Source: Chrysoporthe austroafricana (lineage: Eukaryota > Ascomycota > Sordariomycetes > Diaporthales > Cryphonectriaceae). From it: a stretch of 64,000 nt of DNA. The stretch covers positions 3,975,583 to 4,039,582 of the forward strand of contig JYIP02000002.1 in the NCBI GenBank assembly GCA_001051155.2. Reading direction: 5' to 3'. The notes under the pieces are model-generated. The model did no database searches. It was not told where the DNA came from and saw only the letters and a list, made by a program, of their open reading frames with translations. Below, one piece after another: positions 32,841 through 43,252 of the stretch. A program made the translations under genes and the position numbers. Numbering within the stretch: the first letter of the stretch is position 1; each line of letters starts with the position of its first letter.

Positions 32841-33749
32841 CTAGTGCAGGCCGCCAGAGCGGGCGCGAGCGGTGGGGATGCCGTCGCTCCTGTGAGTCTG
32901 CTGGGGAACAGGGTCGAAGCCGTAGATCGGACGGCCGATGCGTCTCAGGGCGTGGAGGACCTGTAGGGAGTGAGCCGGGGGGTTTCCCACGTCACAGAGA
33001 TGAGGGGGGAGCTCACATCGTAGACGGTGATGGTCTTGGCCTGTCGATACTCGACATAGATCACGCAATCGCGGAGGATCTGGACCGAACCGGTAAGCTA
33101 GGGGCACCGCCGGAGAGGTCTGGGATGTCGGGGCGGGGGGGAGGGGGCGAGAACTCACGTTTGTCAGGCGGTCCTTCAGCGCTGCCCGGACGTCGTTATA
33201 GATCCCAGCGGAGATGCGCTTCACGCCGCCGCGGCGGGCCAGACGCCTGCACTGGTCGTCAGCATCCGCCCACCCATCGTACGTTTGCCGGGGGTGTGGG
33301 CAGCTGGGGTTGCCGGCAGGTGAGGCGGGACATGATGTTGTCGTGGCGACGGGGGGGGGCGCTATCTACTTACCGAATATCGGGGCGGGCTGCGAGAATA
33401 GAGACGCATTAGCACGGCCGCCATGGCCTGGAAGACGGCGGGGTAGTTTATAGACATACTGATTCCTCGTATGTTGTCCTTGATGATCTTCCTGCAAGGT
33501 GGGATCAGCATCGCTCCTGGCCGGGTGGGTGCCCTGCCCTGGCGCCCCAGGGCCCTGTCTGTGCTCTCGTGGCAGACGGGCCCCCTGGCCGTGGAGGGGA
33601 GGGGATGGATGGATGTGAATAGTGACGTGCACCTACCGGTGGCGCTTGGCGCCCGTCTTGCCGCCGAAACCGAGCGTCTTGCCGCCGAGGACGCCAGGGC
33701 GGCGCTTCACGCCCGAGGGACCTCCACGCTGGGGGATCGTGGGAGGCAT
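32841..33749 (-). CDS. hH4v: Divergent histone H4 variant
   Basis: Six exons: 33749-33637, 33491-33460, 33389-33374, 33246-33159, 33079-33017 and 32960-32841 (432 nt, 143 residues; canonical H4 is about 103). The fold is clear from GAKRHRK, IRRLARRGGVKRIS, IYNDVR, KTITVYDV and a terminal GRPIYGF. The first 30 residues (MPPTIPQRGGPSGVKRRPGV...) replace the usual SGRGKGGKGLGKGG start, and about 27 residues extend past YGF. By alignment, lysines 5, 12, 16 and 20 have counterparts, Lys8 does not, Lys31 and Lys91 are Arg, Lys77 is Gln and Lys79 is kept. The third exon is only 16 nt. A divergent H4 gene (hH4v) is known in Neurospora crassa; its role is not established. Product is presumably nuclear; whether it enters nucleosomes cannot be told from sequence. 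Confidence 0.88.
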
Positions 33750-34387
33750 GATGGGGGCGTCTGCCAGTTCCTGCCGGGATGGGGAGGGGGGGAGCTGTGA
33801 ATTGAGATTTGTAATTACTGACGGGTCGAAACGATGGCAGAAGTAACAGGTCTCCTGCGAGATACGACTTATTATGTTCAGTATGTAAGTGCGAGACGGG
33901 ACGGGAAGTGGAGCGTGCTGTGTTGTAAGTGAGTATTGAGTGAGGGCCGGCCGAAAGTTTGAAGGTAGTGACCTAGCATAGGACCGAGCACTGATAAGAT
34001 AAGCCGTCTACTATACGACCAGGCCATGAGGGCCGCACCCCCAATAAATTGCAACAAGACGGATCAGCTGGAAGAAAAGCCACTATTTGATTGGAGGGGA
34101 GTGACGAAAGATTAGACTAGACAGGCAGCTCAGAATGCTTATAAGTTGACATAAACCTGAGATTACAAGCCTCTACATTAAGACAGTGCCATATACCCAC
34201 GTCAGCTGCGGCATCGAGACCGTCTCCCCCTCGATACCCTCGATACCCCTCGATAACCCGATCCCCTCGCCCTCAAACGCCACAACGCATCTCTGTGTGT
34301 ATCGAGACCAGGTCTTTGTTTTCCAAAACCGTCTAGAGCTGAGATCTTGTTACTCCCTCTCTACCAGAGACCCTTTATCCGTCTTGT
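33750..34387. other. H4-variant promoter and SVF1 3' flank
   Basis: AT-richer than its surroundings. It holds a repeated TCGATACCC motif near 34227-34256 and no supported gene. A short leader intron for the histone gene is possible (CAG acceptors at about 33771 and 33761). Confidence 0.45.
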
Positions 34388-35750
34388 CTATTCCGAGATG
34401 AACGTCGCCTCGCTGAACAGGATGCCTTCTTCCACGGTCTCCTCGTCTCCAATCTTCAATTTCAGGGTAACCGGGTGATTCCTCGGCATGTACTACGGTG
34501 GATTATGTCTTAGCCACAATTCATGTCGTAGTAGGATGACCGCAGGTGGGACAAAACTTACCTGGTAGATGTATGGCTTGGTACCGGCGGCTCCGGCAAC
34601 GATCTGCTTGACGAACCCGGGGACCTCAGCCATGACGTCGATCCTGTCGAGCCGCTCCTCCAGGTCCGTCTCTATCGTTGCCTCCACCGTCTTGCCGTCC
34701 TTGGTCTTCCCGGTCCACTCGAACCTGACAGCCTCCGGCTCCGGCCACGAGTTCTGGTCGTCCTGCTTGGCCCGGGTGTGCGTGGCCTTGTTCGCGCAGC
34801 CGCCGCTGATGATCTCGCCGTCCCGGGCGAGGCCGCCCACGTTGACCACGGTGGACCCATAGGACGGCGGAGTCGTGTACCCCATCATGACGGCGGACAC
34901 GTTCTTGCCCTGGAAGTTGGCGTAGTTCCACCTGGCCGCCGCGTGGTGCGGCTTCATGCCCTGCAGCGCGTGGATGAAGAGGGCCCGGCCCTTGTAGTCG
35001 ACGGGGCCGTCGGGCGTGGCGATCGTGCCCTCGGCGACGCAGCGCGGCCAGAACGCGTGGTACATGAACCCCCACGGGTTCGCGAGGTCCGTGCCGTACA
35101 GCGTCCGGCCGTCGCGGCCGCAGACGAAGCCCGGCGCGGCCTTGCGGACGGTGAGGTTGACCAGGGACCGGGCGTCGTTGGTCGACTTGATCGTGTAGGA
35201 CTTGCCGTCGGCGGCCAGCTCGATGGCGCAGTCCTGCGCGTAGAAGTTGCACCGGTCGTCGCTGAACTCGACGTCCTTGAGCTGCGTGGAGCACCAGAGG
35301 GGCTCCTTGGCGGCGCCCGGGTAGAAGATCTTGGAGTTGAACTGGACCGTCGTGCGGATGCCGCTGTCCGGGACGCCAGGCGGTTAGCATGGGTGTCTCT
35401 CTACCGGGGCAAGACACGAAGGGCGGGAAGGGGAGGCGGTGGCGTACGCCACGTTACTATAGATGACCTGGACAAACGCCGCGTGGCCGCCGTCCGCCAT
35501 CAGGTAGAAGGTAAAGGTCTCCACGCTCGTCGACGTCATGCCGTGCCACTTCATGTCCTCCCTCTTCAGCTCGGTGTAGGGGGTGTCCTTCGCCTGCTCG
35601 GCGACGGAGCGGATCGCGGAGGGGCCATAGATGGGCTCCTTGGTGCCGGCGACGTCGGCCAACCTGTTGGTGGTGTCGTGTCAGTCCGCAGGCCGTCTCT
35701 AGATCCGAGACGGGCGTATATACATACTGCTTCTGCGCCCACTTGAACAT
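34388..35750 (-). CDS. SVF1: Svf1 survival factor (oxidative stress, sphingolipid homeostasis)
   Basis: Four exons: 35750-35728, 35663-35448, 35363-34562 and 34492-34388 (1146 nt, 381 residues), the usual Svf1 length. Family segments appear in order: [19 protein letters not shown], the tract around [37 protein letters not shown], the central [27 protein letters not shown], and [19 protein letters not shown] at the end. Svf1 has two lipocalin-like lobes; in yeast it protects against oxidative stress and supports ceramide transfer and sphingolipid balance, acting at ER/Golgi contacts. The first exon codes for only seven residues and two bases. It is transcribed divergently from the mitochondrial uL11m gene across about 660 bp. 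The identification rests on motif order and is strong. Confidence 0.92.
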
Positions 35751-36411
35751 GTTGGCGTCTGGGATCGGTGCGGCCTGCAGGGTGGAATGAGGGACAGAAA
35801 GCTGGGCGGCTCCGGAACGACTCTGGGAAGTTGATGGTAGATATGGAACGCGAGGTGGGATCTCGACGGACAGGAAGGAGGAAGGAACGTAGAGTAGAGA
35901 GAAAAACTCAAGAGCTGTTCGCGATTCACCGCTCTTGTCTGCGTTGGCCTTTGGGAAAATCAATGCCAGGGCAGGATGTGTTCGACAGGACAGGCAGCGA
36001 GGGCGTGAAAATCACCTAGGATGGAGGGGCCCTTGTCACACGGCAGCAGTTCGATGTCACTGCATCTGCTCGCACGTTCCCCACTGACATCAGCCCCCGG
36101 GCGGTCCGGCCAGGGCATTGGGCGGGCGGGCGGGCGGAGCCCTAGCAAACCCGCTAGCACGAGCGGTGGCATGAGTGCCTTAGCCCCCCTGTCGCCTTCG
36201 GTGCAGCGCCGAGCCTGCGCTTGCCAGCCGGAGGAAAACATCGCCAGAGACGCCCTCGCCCATGAAAATTTCCCCGGTCGCAACCGACCGCGTGCAACCC
36301 GCCCGATCCCCTCGATCCACCACAGCCTCAGCCTAGCCACGGACGCGCACGCCCTGACGACACGAGAGGACGCACCCTGTCAAGAGCGCGCCCCCGTTAC
36401 AGCCCGCCGAG
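35751..36411. other. Divergent promoter, SVF1/uL11m
   Basis: A 661-bp gap between divergent start codons. It includes a GGGC-rich tract near 36119-36137. No gene or clear regulatory motif recognised. Confidence 0.5.
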
Positions 36412-36977
36412 ATGTCCAAGCCGCGGGGTGGTGCGACTGTCGACCAGATCGTCAAGCTCATCGTCGGCGCCGGCCAGGCGAGCCCGAGCCCGCCCGTCGG
36501 TCCCGCGCTGGGCAGCAAAGGTATCAAGTCGATGGACTTCTGCAAGGTACGGCGGCCTCCCCCTCTCCCCCCTCCCTCCCCAGCCCGGGCTCCTCGGCCT
36601 GCCGCCGCGCTGCGCTACTGCTGACCACCCGGCGCACACAGGAGTTCAACGCGAGGACGGCACACATCAACCCGGGCACGCCGCTGCCCGTGCGGGTGAC
36701 CGTCCGGCCCGACCGGTCGTTCCACTTCGACGTGCGGACGCCGCAGACATCGTGGCTGCTGCTCAACGCGGCGGAGGCGCCGGTCGGGAAGAAGGGCAAG
36801 AGGAAAGGCGCCGCGAAGCCGGGCCACGAGACGGCCGGGACGGTCAGCCTCAAGCACGTCTACGAGATCGCCAAGGTCAAGCAGTCCGAGCTGCGGCTCT
36901 CCGGGCTGTCCCTCGAGGGCCTCTGCAGGTCGATCATCTACCAGGCGAGGTCGATAGGCATCAGCGTCGTGGCATGA
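36412..36977 (+). CDS. MRPL19: Mitochondrial large-subunit ribosomal protein uL11m
   Basis: Two exons, 36412-36546 and 36642-36977 (471 nt, 156 residues). The N-terminal domain reads [25 protein letters not shown], the uL11 substrate for methylation and factor binding, then MDFCKEFNART after splicing. The C-terminal rRNA-binding domain covers the remainder to [14 protein letters not shown]. Bacterial-type L11 with no clear cleavable presequence is usual for the fungal mitochondrial protein. It sits in the GTPase-associated centre of the mitoribosome. The start is the only in-frame ATG before the homology. Confidence 0.93.
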
Positions 36978-39033
36978 AGAAGCGGGGGGTTCCTTCTCTG
37001 GTTGTTGAAGTCTCTAGGCCGGCGTTCAGGTTTGGGTGCGTGTTATCTGGGAACGGGAAAAATACGATTGAAGCTCTGAGGCGTGTGGGCCATCAGCCTG
37101 TATCATCGACATTGTACCAACAATGTACACAACGAGGGAGACAATTTCCCTCGGCCTGCGATATGAAGCACCCCCATCTATTGTCCCGTGCAGCGGCCCT
37201 GATCTCAGGCCATATCTGGAGCAGTCCCGAAGGTATGGTATGATCTCCGCCACGGTAGTACCATGGATCTGGGGAAACACCTAGGCCCGGGGCTGCTGGT
37301 GCATGTATGGCAGTTCAGGATCGACACAAGTGCCACCTTGGCGGGTGGCTCAACGTTTTACGCCGTCATGGCCAAAGCGTTGCAGCCCGCAGGACCAGGC
37401 CTGAGGTACTAAGTAAGCCTCAGACCCAACACACAATCAGCCTCCTGGGCCTGTGTCTGGCCGCGGGTGAGACCCTTGCGGTTGCAGCACGGTGCTCAGC
37501 CCTGCAGCGAGGCTGACAGGGCACTGACAGGGCAGATGGCGACAGCGGGTGGCTTGTCAGTCATCGGGCACACGGTTGCACTGAGAGTCCGGCTTCGGGC
37601 GGTTAAGACGGCCAGATATCCTCCCGAACCCGGCACGATGCGCTTCTAGCGCGCGGAGGTTCGTCGACGGCGCGCGTACTCGTAAGACCAACGACGTCAG
37701 CAGGCCCTGCTAGAGGAGAAAGCTTGGGGGCGCATCAGATCCCGGAGAGTCGGGCAGGATGCGGCAGTGGGTGGCAGGGGGCGGTGATGGCCTGGCCCCG
37801 GCCGCGATGATCATGCTCCTAGGATAGGATGCCTTTGTTCTTTTGTGTGTGTTCTTCCTGTGCAGACTCTCGAGACGTGAGCTTATTATACATGCACCGC
37901 AGACCCTGGCTGTGGCACGGAGGTTTCCTGTGGGCGGTAGTGAGGGGTGATACTGGATGATAAGCTCAGGAACCGCAGCCATGGGACGGGAGAGGCGGGA
38001 GGCCAAACTCAAATCTCCAGATGATGTAGTAGCAAGATTGTAAGGCGAAAAAAAAAAAAAAAAATTGACACCGCGGGGTGCTGCTCCCGATGGGCGGTGC
38101 AGATTGAGAGGCCAGGACGGAGAAAGGAGAAGATTACCCCCCCAGAGATACGATCCCATTGCGGCGAAGTCAAATGAACCATACACGAGGTATCAATTAT
38201 CACGTGTAAGCCCCGTCTCCGGGTTCGCCGATGACCACTCTGCACTACTTAGCAGCCCAAGCGCGCTGCGTCTCAGTCTGGGTCTGGTTCAGGTTCAGAC
38301 TCAGGCTCAGGCGCAGGCTCACGCATGGCCCTGGTGAGTTGAGGACCGAGGCTGCAGTCCCTGTGTGTGACTCTGTGACGAGGCTGCCGGCACTCGATCA
38401 GTGAGTGCCGTCCCGACAGCCCGCAGTGCGCACGTTGGTACAGGCCACGAGACGACCACGACCCTCGCGATAGGCTGGCTGGCTGGCGGGCAGAGAAAAG
38501 GGCCGCAGAGGCCGTCGCCAGACCCAGCCTGGGCCGCGGCCGACTCCGCTGCGCACCGCACCGCAGCGTGGGATGCTTGGGTGCTTGGGTGGTGCTTGGA
38601 TGTTTGGGATGCCTGTCTTTCACCTGCAAGTCACGTCAATCCGGAGCTACCCTACCCAGGTGCCAGGCCTGCCCAGGCCTGCCAGCCCTTCTGCCGTCCG
38701 TACCAGGTTGTGGTCGAACCCAAGCATCGCACCTTGGCCCTGCCCCACATCATCGACTGCATCTCGCGCCCAAGGCCAGGCCAGCCCAGGCTCGGACAGG
38801 CTTGGTTTCTAGTGTGCGCCGCGCCGACCGGCGAGCTGCTGCACCTGCTAAGTACTTACTTCTTTCTGTCCCGGCCGCGCTGCCCCGTCATCCATCTATC
38901 TTGTCAACTGCACCTCACCTCCCCCCAAATCTGCCTCACCACCCACACCACCACCGCCCGCCCCGACCACCACAGCGCCCGCGCGACCCTCCAGAAGCCC
39001 AATCCGTGGGAGCCACGCGACAATCAGACGACC
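36978..39033. other. Two-kilobase intergenic region before the kinase gene
   Basis: It has a 3' flank for uL11m, an A17 run at 38048-38064, and a degenerate CAGGCTCAG repeat at about 38285-38325. No supported gene. The last few hundred bases are C-rich, as expected for a fungal leader. Confidence 0.5.
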
Positions 39034-41886
39034 ATGACTGCGCTCTCGCAGGAGGCGCAGGCCGAGTCGCCCAGCTCGCAGCAGCTGCCGCCCGAAGGTG
39101 AGTGAGCAAATCTGCGCGCCCGCTAGCCCCTCCAACGCCCGGCAGCGACGGCTTTTCCTCGATCGTGACCCCACATGTCAACCTGAGGGCATCCGGTCCC
39201 CCTAATCAGCCTCCCCCCCAACCCACCACCACCTCCTCTCCTGCGCTGCACTGCATGCTAGTCTGCCGTGCCGTCCAAGCCTCCCTGCCTGCCTGTCTGT
39301 CTGTCTGTCTGACTGTCTGACTGACTGACCTGGTGCGTCTTCCTCGCTCCCGCAGGTGTCTCCAAGAGTACCGCCGAACATGCCGGCGACGCGCCGCCGC
39401 CGCCTGAAGACAATGCGGGCCCCACCGTTCGATTCAAGTCCACCGTCCAAGAGATCGATCCACGCCAGTCCGTGTCCCAGCCGCCGCCCTCGCAGGACGC
39501 CCATATAGGGGAGGTCACCCCTGAGGACCTCAAGGCGCTGTCCAAGTCCCTGCAGTGCAACCGGCTGCAGGAAAGGCGGATGAACATCTTCTCCTTTGAG
39601 GCCTATTCTCTGCCCGCCTCCAGGGTATGTTGATACCTCCCCGCCCCGTCTCTCCCCTGTGCAGCCTCTCGTCCTCTCGTCGTCCCGTCCTGCTTGGGAC
39701 CTGGTCCGCCTCGCCAGCTCCTCACCCGGCCGTCATGACTCTTCCTCTGCCCTGCACTGCCGAGCCGCCGTGTCGGCTCCCGAACGCCAAGCAGACGCTG
39801 ATCGTCATCTCCAAGGTCCCGTCTCACGATGACTCTTCTCGTGATCCGAGCCGGCAGCAGACGCAGAGCTCCACGAGTATCCCGTCGCCTCGCCTCACGC
39901 CCCGAGGGCCCGAAGTCAACTCCCCCCCTCTGACCCCGTCCGGCACCGACGGCGCGTCGGACACCAAGATCCTGGAGCCCGCGCAGGAGGGCAAGCGCAG
40001 GTCGAGCGACGTGATGACGCCCCAGGACTCCAACAAGCGGGACACGTCGCCCAAGACCCCCAACCGGTCCCTCCCGCATCGGCCATCCTCCGACGGGCCG
40101 CACCAGAGGCGCCCTACCTCGGAACACCTGGGGGCGCCGGACCACAGAAAAGGGATGTTCTCTCTCGGGCCCGGGTCGTTACCGGCGTCCCGCGATTCCA
40201 GCCCCAACCGCGCCTCGGCTCACTACACCCGCCCTTTCACTCCTTTGGGGGACGCCAACGACCCGTACTCGGCCAGCAAGCGACAGCCCCAGGGGACCAT
40301 CGAGCCGCGGTTCGTCTTCTCGCGCAGTAAGAAGGGAAATAAGGTTTCCCCGAGCTCCTCGACCCTGAGTCTGCCGAGGGCGTCCAGCGACAAGCGCAGC
40401 TCTACGCTGCTCAGCGCTCTGGGGAAGAACAGCGATCTCCATAGGGAAGACAGCCACGGGACGACACACAGCCGCCAGGGCTCCATGTCGGACCTGAAGA
40501 GGTTCTTCAAGATGGGTCACCACAGGCCAAGGCGAGGCGCCTCACCCGCCGCCAGTGTCAGGTCTGGCTACAAGACACCACCAGCCTCGAGACCGAGCAC
40601 CCAGATACCATTTGGAGATGACCACGGCCTGACGTCCAAGTATGGGAAGCTGGGCAGGGTGCTGGGATCCGGCGCGGGCGGTTCGGTCAGGCTGATGAAG
40701 CGGAACGAGGACAACACTGTTTTTGCCGTCAAGGAGTTCCGGCCTCGTCATTCGTACGAGACAGAAAAGGAGTACGTTAAGAAGCTGACCGCCGAGTACT
40801 GTATTGGATCCTCGCTACACCACGGCAACGTCATCGAGACGCTGGATATTGTCCAGGAGAAGGGCAAGTGGTACGAGGTGATGGAGTACGCACCATTCGA
40901 CCTCTTCGCCATCGTCATGACGGGGAAGATGACGCGGGAAGAAGTCTCATGCTGCTTTCTGCAGATACTGAGCGGCGTGACCTACCTTCACAGCATGGGC
41001 CTGGCACATCGGGACCTCAAACTCGACAACGTGGTAGTGAACGAGTATGGCATCATGAAGATCATCGATTTCGGCAGTGCGCATGTGTTTAAGTACCCAT
41101 TCGAGAACAATATGGTTCTTGCATCCGGTAAGCTCCCTACTCGGCTGGCTGATGACGTCGCGAATGACGAGACGGCTGACACCTGCTCCAGGAATCGTGG
41201 GCTCTGATCCATATCTCGCACCCGAGGTGTACGAGGAACGCAAATACGACCCAACGGCCGTCGATATCTGGTCGCTGGCTATCATCTACTGCTGCATGAC
41301 CCTGCGGCGATTCCCTTGGAAGGTCCCACGAATGACAGACAACTCGTACAAGCTCTTCGCATCAGAGCCGACGCCCGGGCACGATCCCAAGAAGCTGGTC
41401 ATCCCGCCGAACAAGTCGACGAGTGCTTTGCACGACACGCCCCAACGAGACTTCTTTACCGGCGATGAAGGCAAGGCGAAGGCAAAACCGGACAGCGACA
41501 GGTCTCGTCACTCGCACCACCCCTCTCAGTCCCAGCATGACAAAGCACGTGAGAGCTCCACCACCGACGCCTCCGCGGCCGGCACGACCGGCTCGACTGG
41601 TGCATCCGGCTCGACCAGCACATCCGGCTCAGGCGAGAAGCCCAAGGAAGTGATCAGGGGACCCTGGAGGATTCTCAGGCTATTGCCAAGGGAAAGCCGT
41701 CATGTTATCGGACGAATGCTCGAGATCGACCCGAAGAAGCGGGCCAAGATGGCGGAGATCCTGGACGACAACTGGGTGAGCAATACAGTCATCTGCCGAC
41801 AGGTGGAGCTTGGCAAGGTGATCAAGGCGGAGGACCATGTGCATACGTTGGAACCCCCATCGAGCACACCAGCTTCGACGAAGTAG
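39034..41886 (+). CDS. Ser/Thr protein kinase, Sat4/Hal4-Hal5 family
   Basis: Four exons, 39034-39097, 39356-39624, 39795-41127 and 41192-41886 (2361 nt, 786 residues). Residues 1 to about 385 are Ser/Pro-rich and probably regulatory, with [29 protein letters not shown] and [12 protein letters not shown] conserved in this family. The kinase domain runs from about 390: glycine loop [11 protein letters not shown] near 400, VAIK-type lysine in [14 protein letters not shown] near 517, DFG at 536-538, and APE at 565-567. A long Ser/Thr/Gly insertion before the final lobe (about 640-700) is typical of the Npr/Hal group. Yeast relatives stabilise nutrient and potassium transporters at the plasma membrane. 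The third exon could instead start at 39816, which would drop seven residues; both acceptors keep the frame. Confidence 0.87.
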
Positions 41887-42584
41887 TGGAAGGAAGCCAG
41901 GGAGATCACTGCCCGCGTTCGTGGAGCCAACAAAGCTCACACGGCGGGTCGACGAAGGGACAAGAGAAGAGAGACAGGCTCACGCCGGCCAAGAGATACT
42001 GTTGCGATTGTCTCAAACTGATACCAGAAAGGAGGCGTGCCGGTAGGGTAAGGATGCGAGTGAAGAGACCGGCGTTATAGGACCTTTGAAGGGGTTGGGT
42101 TGCATTGATATATCGGTCGGTCATAGATGGCCCAGCAGCGCATTTGCATTTTACATACCTCGAGGACGGATAGAGTGTTAAATTCCCGGACGGTCCGCTC
42201 CGCATTTCTGTACTTACACGCCATGGAGGCCTAGCTGGATCATTACTAGCATACAACATACATGATCATAATACATCGACAGAGAAACGCGTTCCTTCAG
42301 CGGTCGTGAAACAGGTTGGTGCCACGCTCCGGCTGCGATCACTTACACGATGTCGGTGGAGTCCTTGCACCTCGATCCGCGAATAAGAGCCCCCTGTTGC
42401 GATCCACCCAGATCCCTGCCACATTAGTCATGTTTTTTTTTCTCTGGAGAACCTCTTTCCATCTGTTTCTGCCGATTGCTTCGACTTTTGAGCCGCCCAG
42501 ATCCTTTCCCTTCTGCACACCACTTGTTTCCTATCGCCAATTGTGCCCCTCAAGCTCTCTCGCCCGTGCCAAAAATCCTTCAAA
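41887..42584. other. Kinase 3' flank and HSP10 promoter/leader
   Basis: No gene seen. The second half is CT-rich with T runs near 42429. I looked for canonical heat-shock elements (alternating GAA and TTC units two bases apart) and did not find a convincing array. Confidence 0.5.
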
Positions 42585-43252
42585 ATGGTATGTCGTCCCC
42601 TGCTGCGCATTTCCTTCCTGCGCCCGCCGTCCCGGCCGGGAGCTGCGCAGAGCTCAGCTCATCGAGCTCTCGACGGGGCGGACCTCGGGCGAGGCGAACC
42701 TCTGCACCACCTGTCTCGACCACATTCAGCGCCGGTTCTGACTGACACACCACCTCTGGCAGGCCACCTCCATCCGATCGATCAAGTCCCTCGTGCCCCT
42801 GCTGGACCGCGTCCTGGTCCAGCGCATCAAGGCCGAGGCTAAGACCGCCTCCGGCATCTTCCTGCCCGAGTCGAGCGTCAAGGAGCTGAACGAGGCCAAG
42901 GTGCTGGCCGTCGGCCCCGGCGGCCTGGACAAGGAGGGCAAGCGAGTGCCCATGGGCGTGCAGGCCGGCGACCGCGTGCTGATCCCTACGGTAAGGACAC
43001 GCCCCAGAGGATGAGGACGACAGCCCCGGGGAGGGGGGTGGGCAGACGGATGGAGACCGCATGTGCTGGGTGTAGAGTGGTGTGATTAACGTGGTTTCTG
43101 CAGTTCGGCGGCTCTCCTGTCAAGGTCGGCGACGACGAGTTCCACCTGTTCCGGGACAGCGAGTAAGTTCCGCCCTCGGTCGACAACCCTCGCGCCCTGG
43201 GTGGGATGCTGACATATGCGCGTACAGTATCCTGGCCAAGATCAACGAGTAA
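42585..43252 (+). CDS. HSP10: Mitochondrial 10-kDa chaperonin (HSP10/GroES)
   Basis: Co-chaperonin that caps HSP60 in the mitochondrial matrix. Four exons: 42585-42587, 42763-42990, 43104-43162 and 43228-43252 (315 nt, 104 residues, the normal length). The first coding exon is the start codon alone: ATG is followed at once by GTATGT, and after a 175-nt intron the next exon reads ATSIRSIKSLVPLLDRVLVQR. The GroES signature is intact (PLLDRVLVQRIKAEAKTASG), followed by the mobile loop GIFLPESSVKELNEAKVLAV, VPMGVQAGDRVLIPT and FGGSPVKVGDDEFHLFRDSDIL. A matrix targeting signal is provided by the uncleaved N-terminal helix in this family. Confidence 0.94.

Noticed and set aside
42400..42584. Heat-shock elements upstream of HSP10
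   Set aside because: TTC and GAA units occur (for example around 42437-42450), but their spacing does not fit the two-base gap of heat-shock factor sites.
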